Shown: in pieces, positions 37,306 to 44,790 of the stretch
Numbering within the stretch: the first letter of the stretch is position 1
Layout: each line of letters opens with the position of its first letter
From: JANWVO01 sp964458495
Lineage (GTDB): Bacteria; Acidobacteriota; Terriglobia; Bryobacterales; Bryobacteraceae
Direction of reading: 5' to 3'
NCBI GenBank assembly: GCA_964458495.1
Contig: CAYWJB010000003.1
Coordinates: forward strand, 186,001 to 250,000
DNA length: 64,000 bases
The notes under the pieces: generated by a model
Told to the model about the DNA's origin: nothing
What the model saw: only the letters and a program-made list of their open reading frames with translations
Database searches by the model: none
Program-made: the position numbers and the translations under genes

Positions 37306-38067
37306 ATGGCCCCGGCAACCAGCATCAGGACGAAAATCTCCAGAAGAGCGCTGCTGGCCGCGCCCGCGATTTTCCTGCCCGTGCGCGCGCCGGCCGAAGT
37401 CGAGCGGCAGCGGCTGGAGCTGGCCGGCATCGCGTTCCACCGCCTGCGGCACGGGCAGTCGACGCGCCGGCTGTTGCGGATCCACGGCAACGAAGAGACC
37501 GCGCGCGAGGCTGTGGAGCGGCTCCTCGAAGACATCCCGGGCGAAGCCTGGATCGTCGACTCGAAAACGCGCCACGTCACCATCAACGGCCTGCGGCTCG
37601 ATCCGAACCGGATGTTCTCCCGCGCGGGCGCGGAGAAGAACCTGCGCCTGCTGAACCCGGAGGCGCCGCCGGAAACGGTGCTGGCGCTGCTGGACCGTCT
37701 GGACCAGGAACGGCCCGCCCTGATGGAAAACCTGGCGCCGCCGCCCGGCGGATTGTGGATCGCGGCACACAACAATGGCCCCGGATATTCCATCGAAACC
37801 GAGGCGCCCATCTCCCGGCGCATCCACCGGCCGCGGCCGGACGAGCCGCGGAATTTCCTCCTGTTCGCTTCCGCAGGGGACTACGACATTGCCGCGCGCG
37901 GGCCTTACAACGCCGTGCTGCAAGACCAGCCGGGAGGCGAGGACGACGGCTCGCTCTCGAGGTGGTGCGCCGCCCGGGAGGTGCGCTACGTCAACGTCGA
38001 GGTGGCGCACGGGCAACTGGACCGGCAGCTGGAGATGCTCCGCTGGCTGGCCGCCCGCCTGCCGTAG
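37306..38067 (+). CDS. Tat-like signal protein with M14-like HxxE motif
   Basis: The 253-residue protein has a twin-arginine-type signal (KISRRALLAAPAIFLPVRAPA). The mature part contains RIHGNEETAREA, an HxxE resembling the zinc motif of M14/AstE carboxypeptidases and deacylases. It also has LWIAAHNNGPGYSIE (a possible third ligand His) and YVNVEVAHG near the end, where a catalytic Glu would be expected. The order H-x2-E, H, E fits an M14-like fold, but I do not recognise a named family. The ATG follows GGAGGG by one base, which is short, so an alternative start cannot be excluded. The next gene begins 13 bases downstream. Confidence 0.55.
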   Translation: MAPATSIRTKISRRALLAAPAIFLPVRAPAEVERQRLELAGIAFHRLRHGQSTRRLLRIHGNEETAREAVERLLEDIPGEAWIVDSKTRHVTINGLRLDPNRMFSRAGAEKNLRLLNPEAPPETVLALLDRLDQERPALMENLAPPPGGLWIAAHNNGPGYSIETEAPISRRIHRPRPDEPRNFLLFASAGDYDIAARGPYNAVLQDQPGGEDDGSLSRWCAAREVRYVNVEVAHGQLDRQLEMLRWLAARLP

Positions 38068-38080
38068 TAGGCTCTGATCC

Positions 38081-38851
38081 ATGCGGTCTCATTTCGCCGC
38101 GGAGCTCGCCGCGGAGTTCATCGGCACGATGCTGATTCTGGTTTTCGGCGCCGGCGTGGTGGCTATGGTCCTCCTCTTTGGCGCCGGCACGCCGGGAGAG
38201 GTTGTGCACGGGGGCTATACGAACATCACGATGGGCTGGGCGCTGGGGGTGATGTTCGGAGTCATGGCGTCGATGCGGATCAGCGGCGCGCACCTGAACC
38301 CGGCGGTGACGCTGGCGCTGGCGGCGTTCCGCGGCTTTCCCTGGCGCAAGACGGCTCCTTACGTGTTGAGCCAGACGGCTGGAGCGATGGCGGGCGCGGC
38401 GCTGGTGTGGTTCAACTACCGCGAGGCCATCCTGCGGTTCGATCCGTTGCTGGAGAAGAGCGCCGGCATCTTCACCACGTTCCCTGCCTTCCCCGATGTG
38501 CCCGCTGTCGGCTTCTTCGATCAGGTGATCGGCACGGCGCTGCTGCTGTTCCTGGTCTTCGCCGTGACCGACGAGGACAACCTGGACCTGCCGCAGTACC
38601 TTGTGCCGGCCATGGTGGGGCTGATCGTGCTGGCCATCGGCGTCAGTTTCGGCAAGCTCCACGGCTACGCCATCAACCCGGCGCGCGACCTCGGCCCGCG
38701 CCTGTGGACCGTGATCGCCGGCTACCGCGTCAACGGGCTCACCGACGGGAGCGGCGTCTGGTGGGTGCCGGTGGCGGCGCCCCTGCTGGGCGGGCTTCTG
38801 GGCGCGGGACTTTACGATCTGACGATCCGCAAATCCCTACGCGGCCGCTGA
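38081..38851 (+). CDS. MIP-family channel, glycerol facilitator-like aquaporin
   Basis: The 256-residue inner-membrane channel has six helices and both pore signatures: SGAHLNPAVTLALA (first NPA) and GYAINPARDLGPRLW (second NPA). The Asp after the second NPAR (NPARD) is the residue that distinguishes aquaglyceroporins (GlpF-type) from water-only aquaporins, so glycerol or similar small neutral solutes are likely. No glycerol kinase is adjacent. It lies 13 bases after the M14-like gene and 35 bases before the DUF177 gene, all on the plus strand. Confidence 0.93.
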   Translation: MRSHFAAELAAEFIGTMLILVFGAGVVAMVLLFGAGTPGEVVHGGYTNITMGWALGVMFGVMASMRISGAHLNPAVTLALAAFRGFPWRKTAPYVLSQTAGAMAGAALVWFNYREAILRFDPLLEKSAGIFTTFPAFPDVPAVGFFDQVIGTALLLFLVFAVTDEDNLDLPQYLVPAMVGLIVLAIGVSFGKLHGYAINPARDLGPRLWTVIAGYRVNGLTDGSGVWWVPVAAPLLGGLLGAGLYDLTIRKSLRGR

Positions 38852-38886
38852 ACGGGTGGCTATGATGAAGGGAGAGGAGGCGGGCT

Positions 38887-39405
38887 GTGTTCTTTTCCAT
38901 CACCGAGCTGGAGCATCATCCGATCCTGTTCGACGTCCGCTACCAGCCGGGCGAAATCTCCTTCCCCGAAGACCTCCATCAGTTGGGCGCGCTGTCGGCG
39001 GCCGGGCGCACGGAGCTGTTGCGCAATACGCTGGGCGAGATCCGCATCCGGGGCCATTTGCGAGCCAGCATGGAAGGCGTCTGCGACCGCTGCCTGGAGC
39101 CGGCCCGGCTCGAAATCGACACCGACTTCGATCTGTTTTACCGCCCCGTGGTGCGCACGTCGAACCACGCCGAGATCCACCTGGAAGACGGCGAGATCGA
39201 CCTGGCCTTTTATGAGGGCGAAGGCGTGGAGCTGGCCGACGCGCTGCGGGAGCAGATCCTTCTGAGCCTGCCCATGCAGCTGTTCTGCCGGCAGGACTGC
39301 AAAGGGCTGTGCCCCTACTGCGGCGCCAACCGCAACGAGCGGGACTGCGGGTGCCGCGCGCCGTTCCGCGACCCCCGCTGGGCTTCGCTCAAAGACCTGG
39401 GATGA
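38887..39405 (+). CDS. DUF177 / YceD family protein
   Basis: The 172-residue protein begins at a GTG with a strong GAGGAGG site (38874-38880). It has the DUF177 signature GVCDRCLEPARLEIDTDFDLFY and a Cys-rich C-terminus (QDCKGLCPYCGANRNERDCGC), as in the zinc-binding branch of the family. In other bacteria YceD aids 23S rRNA accumulation and sits directly before rpmF. Here rpmF lies 4.1 kb downstream, after four unrelated genes. The last 17 bases overlap, tail to tail, with the response regulator gene on the other strand. Confidence 0.9.
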   Translation: MFFSITELEHHPILFDVRYQPGEISFPEDLHQLGALSAAGRTELLRNTLGEIRIRGHLRASMEGVCDRCLEPARLEIDTDFDLFYRPVVRTSNHAEIHLEDGEIDLAFYEGEGVELADALREQILLSLPMQLFCRQDCKGLCPYCGANRNERDCGCRAPFRDPRWASLKDLG

Positions 39406-40039
39406 TCTTCTTGCGCACGGCGTAGAGCACCAGCTCGGCCGTGTTGTGAAGGTTCAGCTTCTGCATGATGCGCGTGCGGTGCGTCTCCACCGTGTAGACG
39501 CTGAGGTTCAGCAGCTGCGCCACGTCCTTGTTCGAGCGGCCCTCGGCCAGCAGTTGCAGCACCTCCTTCTCGCGGTCGGTCAGCAGGCTGTAGCTGTCCT
39601 GCTGGTTGCGCTGCTGGAGGTTGCGCATGTAATCCTCCAGCAGAGCCTGTGCGATGGCGGGGCTGAAGAACGGCTTGCCCTGGGCCACGACGCGCACGGC
39701 GCGCACCAGGTCTTCTTCGGCCGTGTCCTTCAGCAGGAATCCGCGCGCGCCCGCTTCCAGCGCCCGCAGCAGGTAGGTCTCGTCGTTGTGCATCGAGAGG
39801 ATCAACACCTGGATGCGCGGGTTCTGCCGCACGATCTGTGCCGTCGCGTCGATGCCGTTCAGCTGCGGCATGGCGATGTCCATCACGATCACGTCCGGCG
39901 AAAGCTCGCGTGCCAGGCGCACGGCCTCGCGCCCGTCGGCCGCCTCGCCTGCCACTTCGAAGTCCGCCTCCTGTTCCAGCAGGAAGCGAAGCCCCTTGCG
40001 CACCACGCCGTGATCGTCCGCGAGCAAAACCCTGGTCAT
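39389..40039 (-). CDS. NarL/FixJ-type response regulator
   Basis: The 216-residue protein has a receiver domain (acidic D8/D9, phospho-Asp D54 in VIVMDIAMP, and the Lys of GFLLKDTAE). A C-terminal LuxR-type helix-turn-helix follows (LTDREKEVLQLLAEGRSNKD ... VETHRTRIMQKL). It is a DNA-binding transcription factor whose targets are not visible here. It overlaps the stop of the sensor kinase gene (ATGA), making an obvious kinase-regulator pair. A Gln/Asn-rich linker (LQQRNQQDSYS) joins the domains. Confidence 0.95.
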   Translation of the reverse strand: MTRVLLADDHGVVRKGLRFLLEQEADFEVAGEAADGREAVRLARELSPDVIVMDIAMPQLNGIDATAQIVRQNPRIQVLILSMHNDETYLLRALEAGARGFLLKDTAEEDLVRAVRVVAQGKPFFSPAIAQALLEDYMRNLQQRNQQDSYSLLTDREKEVLQLLAEGRSNKDVAQLLNLSVYTVETHRTRIMQKLNLHNTAELVLYAVRKKIIPGL

Positions 40040-41361
40040 GCCTCCACCTCCACGGGCGCCAGAGGGATCTCCACGCGTATCGTGGTTCCGGCCCCGGGCG
40101 CTGAGCTGAGCGTGAACGTGCCGCCCAACTCCCGGACACGCTCCTCCATGCCCAGCAGCCCGAGCCCCCGGCGGCGCTTCCCGGGCTCAATGCCTTTGCC
40201 GTCATCGCTCACCATCAGCTCCAGCCGGCTGGCGGACTCCACCAGGCGCACGGAGACACCCTTCGCCTCGGCGTGCCGGGCGACGTTGGTCAGCGACTCC
40301 TGAGCCACGCGGAACAGGCTGGTCTTCTGCGCATCGGTGAGACGCCCCAGCGTGCCCTCTACGCTGACATCGACCGGGATGCCGGAGACGCGCGAGAACT
40401 CCCGCGCAATCCATTCAATGGCGGGGCCGAGCCCCAAATCGTCCAGCATCGACGGCCTCAGCCCCATCGCCAGGTCGCGGACCGTCTTCATCGTCGCCTC
40501 GGCCATCTCCTTGGCCTGCTGCAGATGGTCGCGGAACAGCTGCGGGTCTCTGGCGCCGATCCGCCCCAGATTGGCGATCTCCATGCGCAACGCGGTGAGC
40601 ATCTGGCCCACCTGGTCGTGCAGTTCGAGCGACAGCCGCTTGCGCTCGGCCTCCTGCGCTTGCACGAGCTTCTGCGACAGCTCGCGCATCTCGCGCTCCG
40701 CGGCGCGGGCGCGCTGCTCGAGCCGGAAGATCCACCAGATGCTGGCCACGGCCACGATGGCGCTCAGCACCAGAATGCTGTAGGTGAGGCGGTTCAGGCG
40801 GCTGCGGAAGTCCTGTTGCGCCTCCAGCAGCCGCTGCTGGCTGCGCTTGAGGTTTTCGTAGTTCAGCGCCTGCAGTTCGCCGGCGATCAGGCTGATTTCG
40901 GTGCGCCTGCCGAGCAGCACGCGGCGCACGTAGCTGCCCCCCAGCGCCAGCTTGACCTCGGGCTTCCACTCGAGCGGCGGCCCCAGCAGCGTGAAGAAGC
41001 TCTCCACTCGCTCGCGCAGCCGCGCCATCGACCCGGGCTCCACGGCCGCGCCCAGCGACTTTTCCAGCTCCTCGAGAGACCGCAGAATCCGCTGGCGCGA
41101 CTCGACGATCTCCTGCCTCACCTCGGCCGAATCGGAGGCGTCCCGGTCCAGCAGAAAGTCGCGCAGGTCGAGGCTGATGCGGTAGAGGTCGGCGCGAAGG
41201 TCGGACACCAGCCGTTCGGTGGCCGCATAGCGCTCCTGCGCGTCGATCAGCTCCCGCTGCAAAGCCGCCGAGCGGCGCATCTGCGAGAAGCCCAGCAGGC
41301 TCGACAGCAGCATCATCGAGCCGAAACCGGCCAGCAGCACGAATTCGAGCCTCGGTTTCAT
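40036..41361 (-). CDS. Membrane sensor histidine kinase, NarX/HisKA_3 type
   Basis: The 441-residue kinase has two membrane helices (about 7-26 and 193-212) flanking a roughly 165-residue periplasmic, largely helical sensor region. A short coiled coil follows, then HisKA_3 with ERKRLSLELHDQVGQML (phospho-acceptor H248), and an ATPase with intact boxes: N-box region ESLTNVARHAEA, G1 DDGKGIEP and G2 GLGLLGMEER. The ligand of the sensor region is unknown; the all-helical four-helix-bundle look resembles chemoreceptor or NarX-type sensors. It is the upstream partner of the NarL-type regulator. The start lies 26 bases from the divergent phosphatase gene. Confidence 0.94.
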   Translation of the reverse strand: MKPRLEFVLLAGFGSMMLLSSLLGFSQMRRSAALQRELIDAQERYAATERLVSDLRADLYRISLDLRDFLLDRDASDSAEVRQEIVESRQRILRSLEELEKSLGAAVEPGSMARLRERVESFFTLLGPPLEWKPEVKLALGGSYVRRVLLGRRTEISLIAGELQALNYENLKRSQQRLLEAQQDFRSRLNRLTYSILVLSAIVAVASIWWIFRLEQRARAAEREMRELSQKLVQAQEAERKRLSLELHDQVGQMLTALRMEIANLGRIGARDPQLFRDHLQQAKEMAEATMKTVRDLAMGLRPSMLDDLGLGPAIEWIAREFSRVSGIPVDVSVEGTLGRLTDAQKTSLFRVAQESLTNVARHAEAKGVSVRLVESASRLELMVSDDGKGIEPGKRRRGLGLLGMEERVRELGGTFTLSSAPGAGTTIRVEIPLAPVEVEA

Positions 41362-41387
41362 CCCTCGCCGCCTGTCACAATGAAATC

Positions 41388-42101
41388 ATGCTGGCGGTGT
41401 TCACCGATCTCGACAACTGCCTGCTCGATCATCACACCTACGATCATGCGCCGGCGCAGCCTGCTCTGGAGCGTCTGCGGCGGCTCGGGGCGGCGGTCGT
41501 CTGCACCACCAGCAAGACGCGGCTGGAGGTCGAATTCTGGCTCGGCGAGATCGGCCTCACCCATCCCAGTATCGTGGAAAACGGCGGCGGTGTCGTGCTG
41601 GCGAAGGACCGCGTGCACATTCTGGGGCGCGAACGTGCGCTCATCACGCCCGCGCTGCGGGAGGCGGCCGCCGAGGCGGGCGCGCGCATCCGCTGCTTCG
41701 CCGACATGGACGTGGAGGAGATCGCCGCCCGCTGCCGGATGGCCGCCGCACGCGCACGGCTGGCGGCGGCGCGCGAATTCAGCGAACCCTTCGTGCTGGA
41801 GAACGCCGAGAAGGAGCCTCTGTTGCGCCTGGCCTTGGAGAGGCGCGGCCTGCGGCTCACGCGCGGCGGGAGGTTCCACCATGCGCTGGCGCACGAAGGC
41901 AAGCACGGTGCGGTGGCGTGGCTCATTCAGCAGTGGCTCCAACAGCATGGCGAACTGGTGACGATCGGCATCGGCGACGCGCCCAACGACGAGGGCTTCC
42001 TGGCGCTGGTCGGCCATCCCATCCGGCTCCTGCCCGGCGACACAGGCCCGGCTGCGTGGAACCGGCGCATGGGAGAGGTGCTCGATTCGCTGGGCCTGTG
42101 A
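41388..42101 (+). CDS. Mannosyl/glucosyl-3-phosphoglycerate phosphatase-like HAD protein
   Basis: The 237-residue HAD-IIB protein resembles MpgP/GpgP phosphatases, which dephosphorylate glucosyl- or mannosyl-3-phosphoglycerate to the compatible solutes glucosylglycerate or mannosylglycerate. It has motif I FTDLDNCLLD, motif II CTTSKTRLEVEFW, ENGGGVVL, and motif III/IV GIGDAPNDEGFL. Motif I has Asn-Cys where Gly-Thr is usual after the two catalytic Asp residues (D7 and D9), a rare change that leaves both Asp in place. Its neighbour, with tails only 5 bases apart, is a GpgS-like synthase, which supports this pathway. The two genes are convergent, not an operon. Confidence 0.82.
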   Translation: MLAVFTDLDNCLLDHHTYDHAPAQPALERLRRLGAAVVCTTSKTRLEVEFWLGEIGLTHPSIVENGGGVVLAKDRVHILGRERALITPALREAAAEAGARIRCFADMDVEEIAARCRMAAARARLAAAREFSEPFVLENAEKEPLLRLALERRGLRLTRGGRFHHALAHEGKHGAVAWLIQQWLQQHGELVTIGIGDAPNDEGFLALVGHPIRLLPGDTGPAAWNRRMGEVLDSLGL

Positions 42102-42106
42102 GCGCC

Positions 42107-43339
42107 TCAGGCGGTGGCCTGTTCCTGCCAGACGCTCTCGACGGCCTGGACGGCGTCGAACCGCTCGTGGATGCCGGGCAGCGCCGCCTCCACTTCCTGC
42201 CAGCTCGGCAGCGGGGGACGCCCGGCCGGCTCGGCGAGGAACCCGGTGGCAGCTTCTTCCAGGCCCCGCGCGAAGACTTCGACCGATTCGGTCTCCGCGC
42301 CCAGGTCGTAATCGAGCGCATTCATCAGCGCGTCGGCGCGGTACTTGATCACCACATCGAGCGCCTCGGCGCGGTAGGCCAGGGGCAGAGTCGCGGTCAG
42401 CATTTCGCCGGAGAAGACCGCGCCGTCGGCCGCTGCGCCTCGGAAGATGGCCTGCGCCACCTCGCGCGCCATGCGGTGCAGCCCCCGGGCAGGGTCGGAG
42501 GCGGACACCACCTGATGCTTGTGGTCGTAGCACTCCGAGACGTCCACCTGGCAGATCCGCGCCACCGGCACGCGCCGGTAGACCTGTTCGAGGGTCGAGA
42601 TCTCCAGCCCCCAGTCAGGGGAAACCGTGATCGAATGCGCCAGACGCGCATCCATCGCAATCTCGCCCGAAAGCGGATACCGGAACCAGCCCAGATAGTC
42701 CAGGAACCGGGAAGACACCCCGCAGCGGCGCAGTGCCGAAAGCAGCGGGCCCACCATCAGCCGCGTCAGCCGCCCGTTCAGTTTGTGATGGAAGCGCGCA
42801 TAGTAGGCCTTGGAGAACTCGAAACCGAGGTCCGGCGTCATCAGCGGCGCCACCAGCCGCGCCAGCATCTTGCGGTGGTAGGTCTTGATGTCGCAGTCCT
42901 GGAAGGCGATCACTTCCACATCACCGCGGGACAGCAGATAGCCCATGCCCAGCCAGCAGGCACGCCCTTTGCCCGGAATCTCGGCGGGCAAGCCCGCTTC
43001 GTTGATCTCTGCCAGCAGCGCCTGTACTTCTTCGCTCTCCCGCCACAGCACGGTGGCGCGGTCGCCAAACCGGGCGAAGAGCCGGCAAACATGCTCATGC
43101 TGCTCTTCGTCCGCCTGCGAGAGAACCAAAACAATGCGCTCGATCCAGTTCAGCTTCTCCAGCTCCGCCAGAATCTGGTGGATCGCCGGGTTTTCAAACT
43201 CGCTGTAAAGCGCGGGCAGCACCAGCCCCAGCGGCTTGCGCCGTCCCCAGCGAGCCAGATCCCCGTCCAGCCGCTGCCACGCCTCCGGCTTCAGCGTGTG
43301 GATCGTTGTGATGCTCCCCGCCTGCATGAAGTCGGACAT
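42107..43339 (-). CDS. Glucosyl-3-phosphoglycerate synthase-like glycosyltransferase
   Basis: The 410-residue GT-A enzyme resembles GpgS proteins. It has GLVLPALYSEFENPA, IPGKGRACWLGMGY (nucleotide and acceptor loop, about 121-134), the metal motif DCD (148-150 in FQDCDIKTY), FSKAYYARFHHKLNGRLTRL, RYPLSGEIA, DWGLEISTLEQVY and CYDHKHQ. GpgS joins glucose from an NDP-glucose to 3-phosphoglycerate; the product is dephosphorylated by a GpgP such as the neighbour. The likely role is osmotic or nitrogen-stress solute synthesis. Mannosyl transfer cannot be excluded. The gene is divergent from rpmF, which starts 199 bases away. Confidence 0.85.
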   Translation of the reverse strand: MSDFMQAGSITTIHTLKPEAWQRLDGDLARWGRRKPLGLVLPALYSEFENPAIHQILAELEKLNWIERIVLVLSQADEEQHEHVCRLFARFGDRATVLWRESEEVQALLAEINEAGLPAEIPGKGRACWLGMGYLLSRGDVEVIAFQDCDIKTYHRKMLARLVAPLMTPDLGFEFSKAYYARFHHKLNGRLTRLMVGPLLSALRRCGVSSRFLDYLGWFRYPLSGEIAMDARLAHSITVSPDWGLEISTLEQVYRRVPVARICQVDVSECYDHKHQVVSASDPARGLHRMAREVAQAIFRGAAADGAVFSGEMLTATLPLAYRAEALDVVIKYRADALMNALDYDLGAETESVEVFARGLEEAATGFLAEPAGRPPLPSWQEVEAALPGIHERFDAVQAVESVWQEQATA

Positions 43340-43441
43340 GGCTCTGCTCCTTTCCTTACCAGTGTCCCGTGCCCTGCCCTGAGGCGGAATCCCGGAAGGG
43401 CTGTACCCGGATGCCGGAATCCCTGTAGCGGGCGGGAAAAG

Positions 43442-43471
43442 ATGACACCTGCCGCCCGGATCGGCTACAAT
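43442..43471 (+). promoter_or_regulatory. Promoter of rpmF-plsX
   Basis: ATGACA (43442-43447) and TACAAT (43466-43471) are separated by 18 bases in the gap before rpmF. TACAAT is a near-consensus -10 box. The predicted leader is about 60 bases, ending in an AGGAACG ribosome site before rpmF. Nothing else is recognisable in the 199-base gap. Confidence 0.55.
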
Positions 43472-43538
43472 GAGAAAGTCTTACCTGTCATCCGGTTCCG
43501 GCTGAGGGCCGGGACGGGAGATTCCAGGAACGAGTCCC

Positions 43539-43721
43539 ATGCCGAACCCAAAACGCCGTCACTCCAAGCGTCGTACGTCCACGCGCCGCGCTCACGACCA
43601 TTTGCAGCGCGCCGGCCTGAGCGAATGCCCGAAGTGCCATGAGATGAAACTGCCTCACCGCGCCTGCCCGCACTGCGGGTGGTACAAGACGCGCGAGGTG
43701 ATCGAAGTCGTCCAGGAATAG
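43539..43721 (+). CDS. rpmF: 50S ribosomal protein L32
   Basis: The 60-residue ribosomal protein starts MPNPKRRHSKRRTSTRRAHD, the standard L32 opening. It keeps the zinc-ribbon cysteines C30, C33, C43 and C46 (CPKC ... CPHC), so it is the zinc-containing form. It is followed 40 bases downstream by plsX, the usual partner. Its normal upstream neighbour yceD/DUF177 is 4.1 kb away at 38887. Confidence 0.98.
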   Translation: MPNPKRRHSKRRTSTRRAHDHLQRAGLSECPKCHEMKLPHRACPHCGWYKTREVIEVVQE

Positions 43722-43761
43722 AGCCAAGAGGCCGGGCGGAGCCGCTCCGCCCACCCCGTGC

Positions 43762-44790
43762 ATGCTGACCATCGCCGTGGACGCAATGGGGGGTGATCAC
43801 GCCCCCATCCCGGAAGTCCAGGGATCCGTCGCCGCCGCCCGCACGCAGGACGTCAACATTCTTCTTGTAGGCAAAGAGGACGTGCTGCGCGCCGAACTCG
43901 GCCGGCACGAGGGCTGGAAAAAGCTGCCCATCGAGATCGTCCACGCCAGCGAGGTGGTCACCATGGCGGACAACCCCGCCAAGGTACTCCGCACCAAGCG
44001 TGACTCCAGCATGCGCGTCGCCGCCCGCCTCGTGCGCGACGGGCAGGCCGACGGACTGGTCAGCGCCGGCAACACGGGCGCCGTCATGGCCATCGCCAAG
44101 ACCGTGCTGGGCATGATCCCCGGCGTCGACCGCCCCGCCTTGGCCAATCCGTTTCCCACCATCCAGGGCAAGCCGGCGGTGATGATCGACGTCGGCGCCA
44201 ACGTCGACTCCACCCCCCGGATGCTTTCGCAGTTCGCCGTCATGGGCGACGTCTACTCCCGGCTGGTCTTCCATACCGAGTCGCCCCGGGTGGGCGTGCT
44301 CTCCATCGGTGAGGAGGACCACAAGGGCAACGAACTCACCAAGGCGGCCTCCCAGCTGATCCGCACCCTGCCGCTGAACTTCATCGGCAACGTCGAGGGG
44401 CGGGATCTCTACACCGGGCACGCCGACGTGATCGTCTGCGACGGCTTCATCGGCAACGTCGCCCTGAAGGTAAGCGAAGGGCTGGTGGAGATCATCAAAC
44501 ATATGCTCAGGGAGTCCTTTGAGTCCACCGTCGCCAGCAAGATCGGATATGTGCTGAGCCGGCAGGCGCTCAAGGACTTCCGGAAGCGCATGGACTATTC
44601 CGAATACGGCGGCGCTCCGCTGCTCGGCGTCAAGGGAGTCGTCATCATCTGTCACGGGAGATCCAATGACAATGCGATCCGCAATGCCATCCGCGTCGCC
44701 ACCGAGTCCGCCGCCGAGCGCGTCAACGCCCGCATCGAAAGCGAAATCGCCCGCTGGCAAGCCGAAAACGGGCAAGTGGCGGCTGGCTAG
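43762..44790 (+). CDS. plsX: Phosphate acyltransferase PlsX
   Basis: The 342-residue enzyme makes acyl-phosphate from acyl-ACP for PlsY (gene at 15653). It has TIAVDAMGGDHAP at the N-terminus, GLVSAGNTGAVMA, DVGANVDSTPRML, GVLSIGEEDHKGNEL, NFIGNVEGRDL, VCDGFIGNVALKVSEG and the C-terminal GVKGVVIICHGRS. Length is normal. It is cotranscribed with rpmF. Its last 125 bases overlap, in another frame, the apparent start of dsbD. fab genes, which often follow plsX, are absent here. Confidence 0.97.
   Translation: MLTIAVDAMGGDHAPIPEVQGSVAAARTQDVNILLVGKEDVLRAELGRHEGWKKLPIEIVHASEVVTMADNPAKVLRTKRDSSMRVAARLVRDGQADGLVSAGNTGAVMAIAKTVLGMIPGVDRPALANPFPTIQGKPAVMIDVGANVDSTPRMLSQFAVMGDVYSRLVFHTESPRVGVLSIGEEDHKGNELTKAASQLIRTLPLNFIGNVEGRDLYTGHADVIVCDGFIGNVALKVSEGLVEIIKHMLRESFESTVASKIGYVLSRQALKDFRKRMDYSEYGGAPLLGVKGVVIICHGRSNDNAIRNAIRVATESAAERVNARIESEIARWQAENGQVAAG
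44656..44660 (+). promoter_or_regulatory. Ribosome site deciding the dsbD start
   Basis: GGGAG lies five bases before the ATG at 44666. No ATG or GTG in the dsbD frame occurs after the three closely spaced ATGs at 44666, 44672 and 44684, so this site supports the long overlap with plsX. The bases also encode a conserved plsX segment (HGRS), so the match could be coincidental. Confidence 0.45.
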
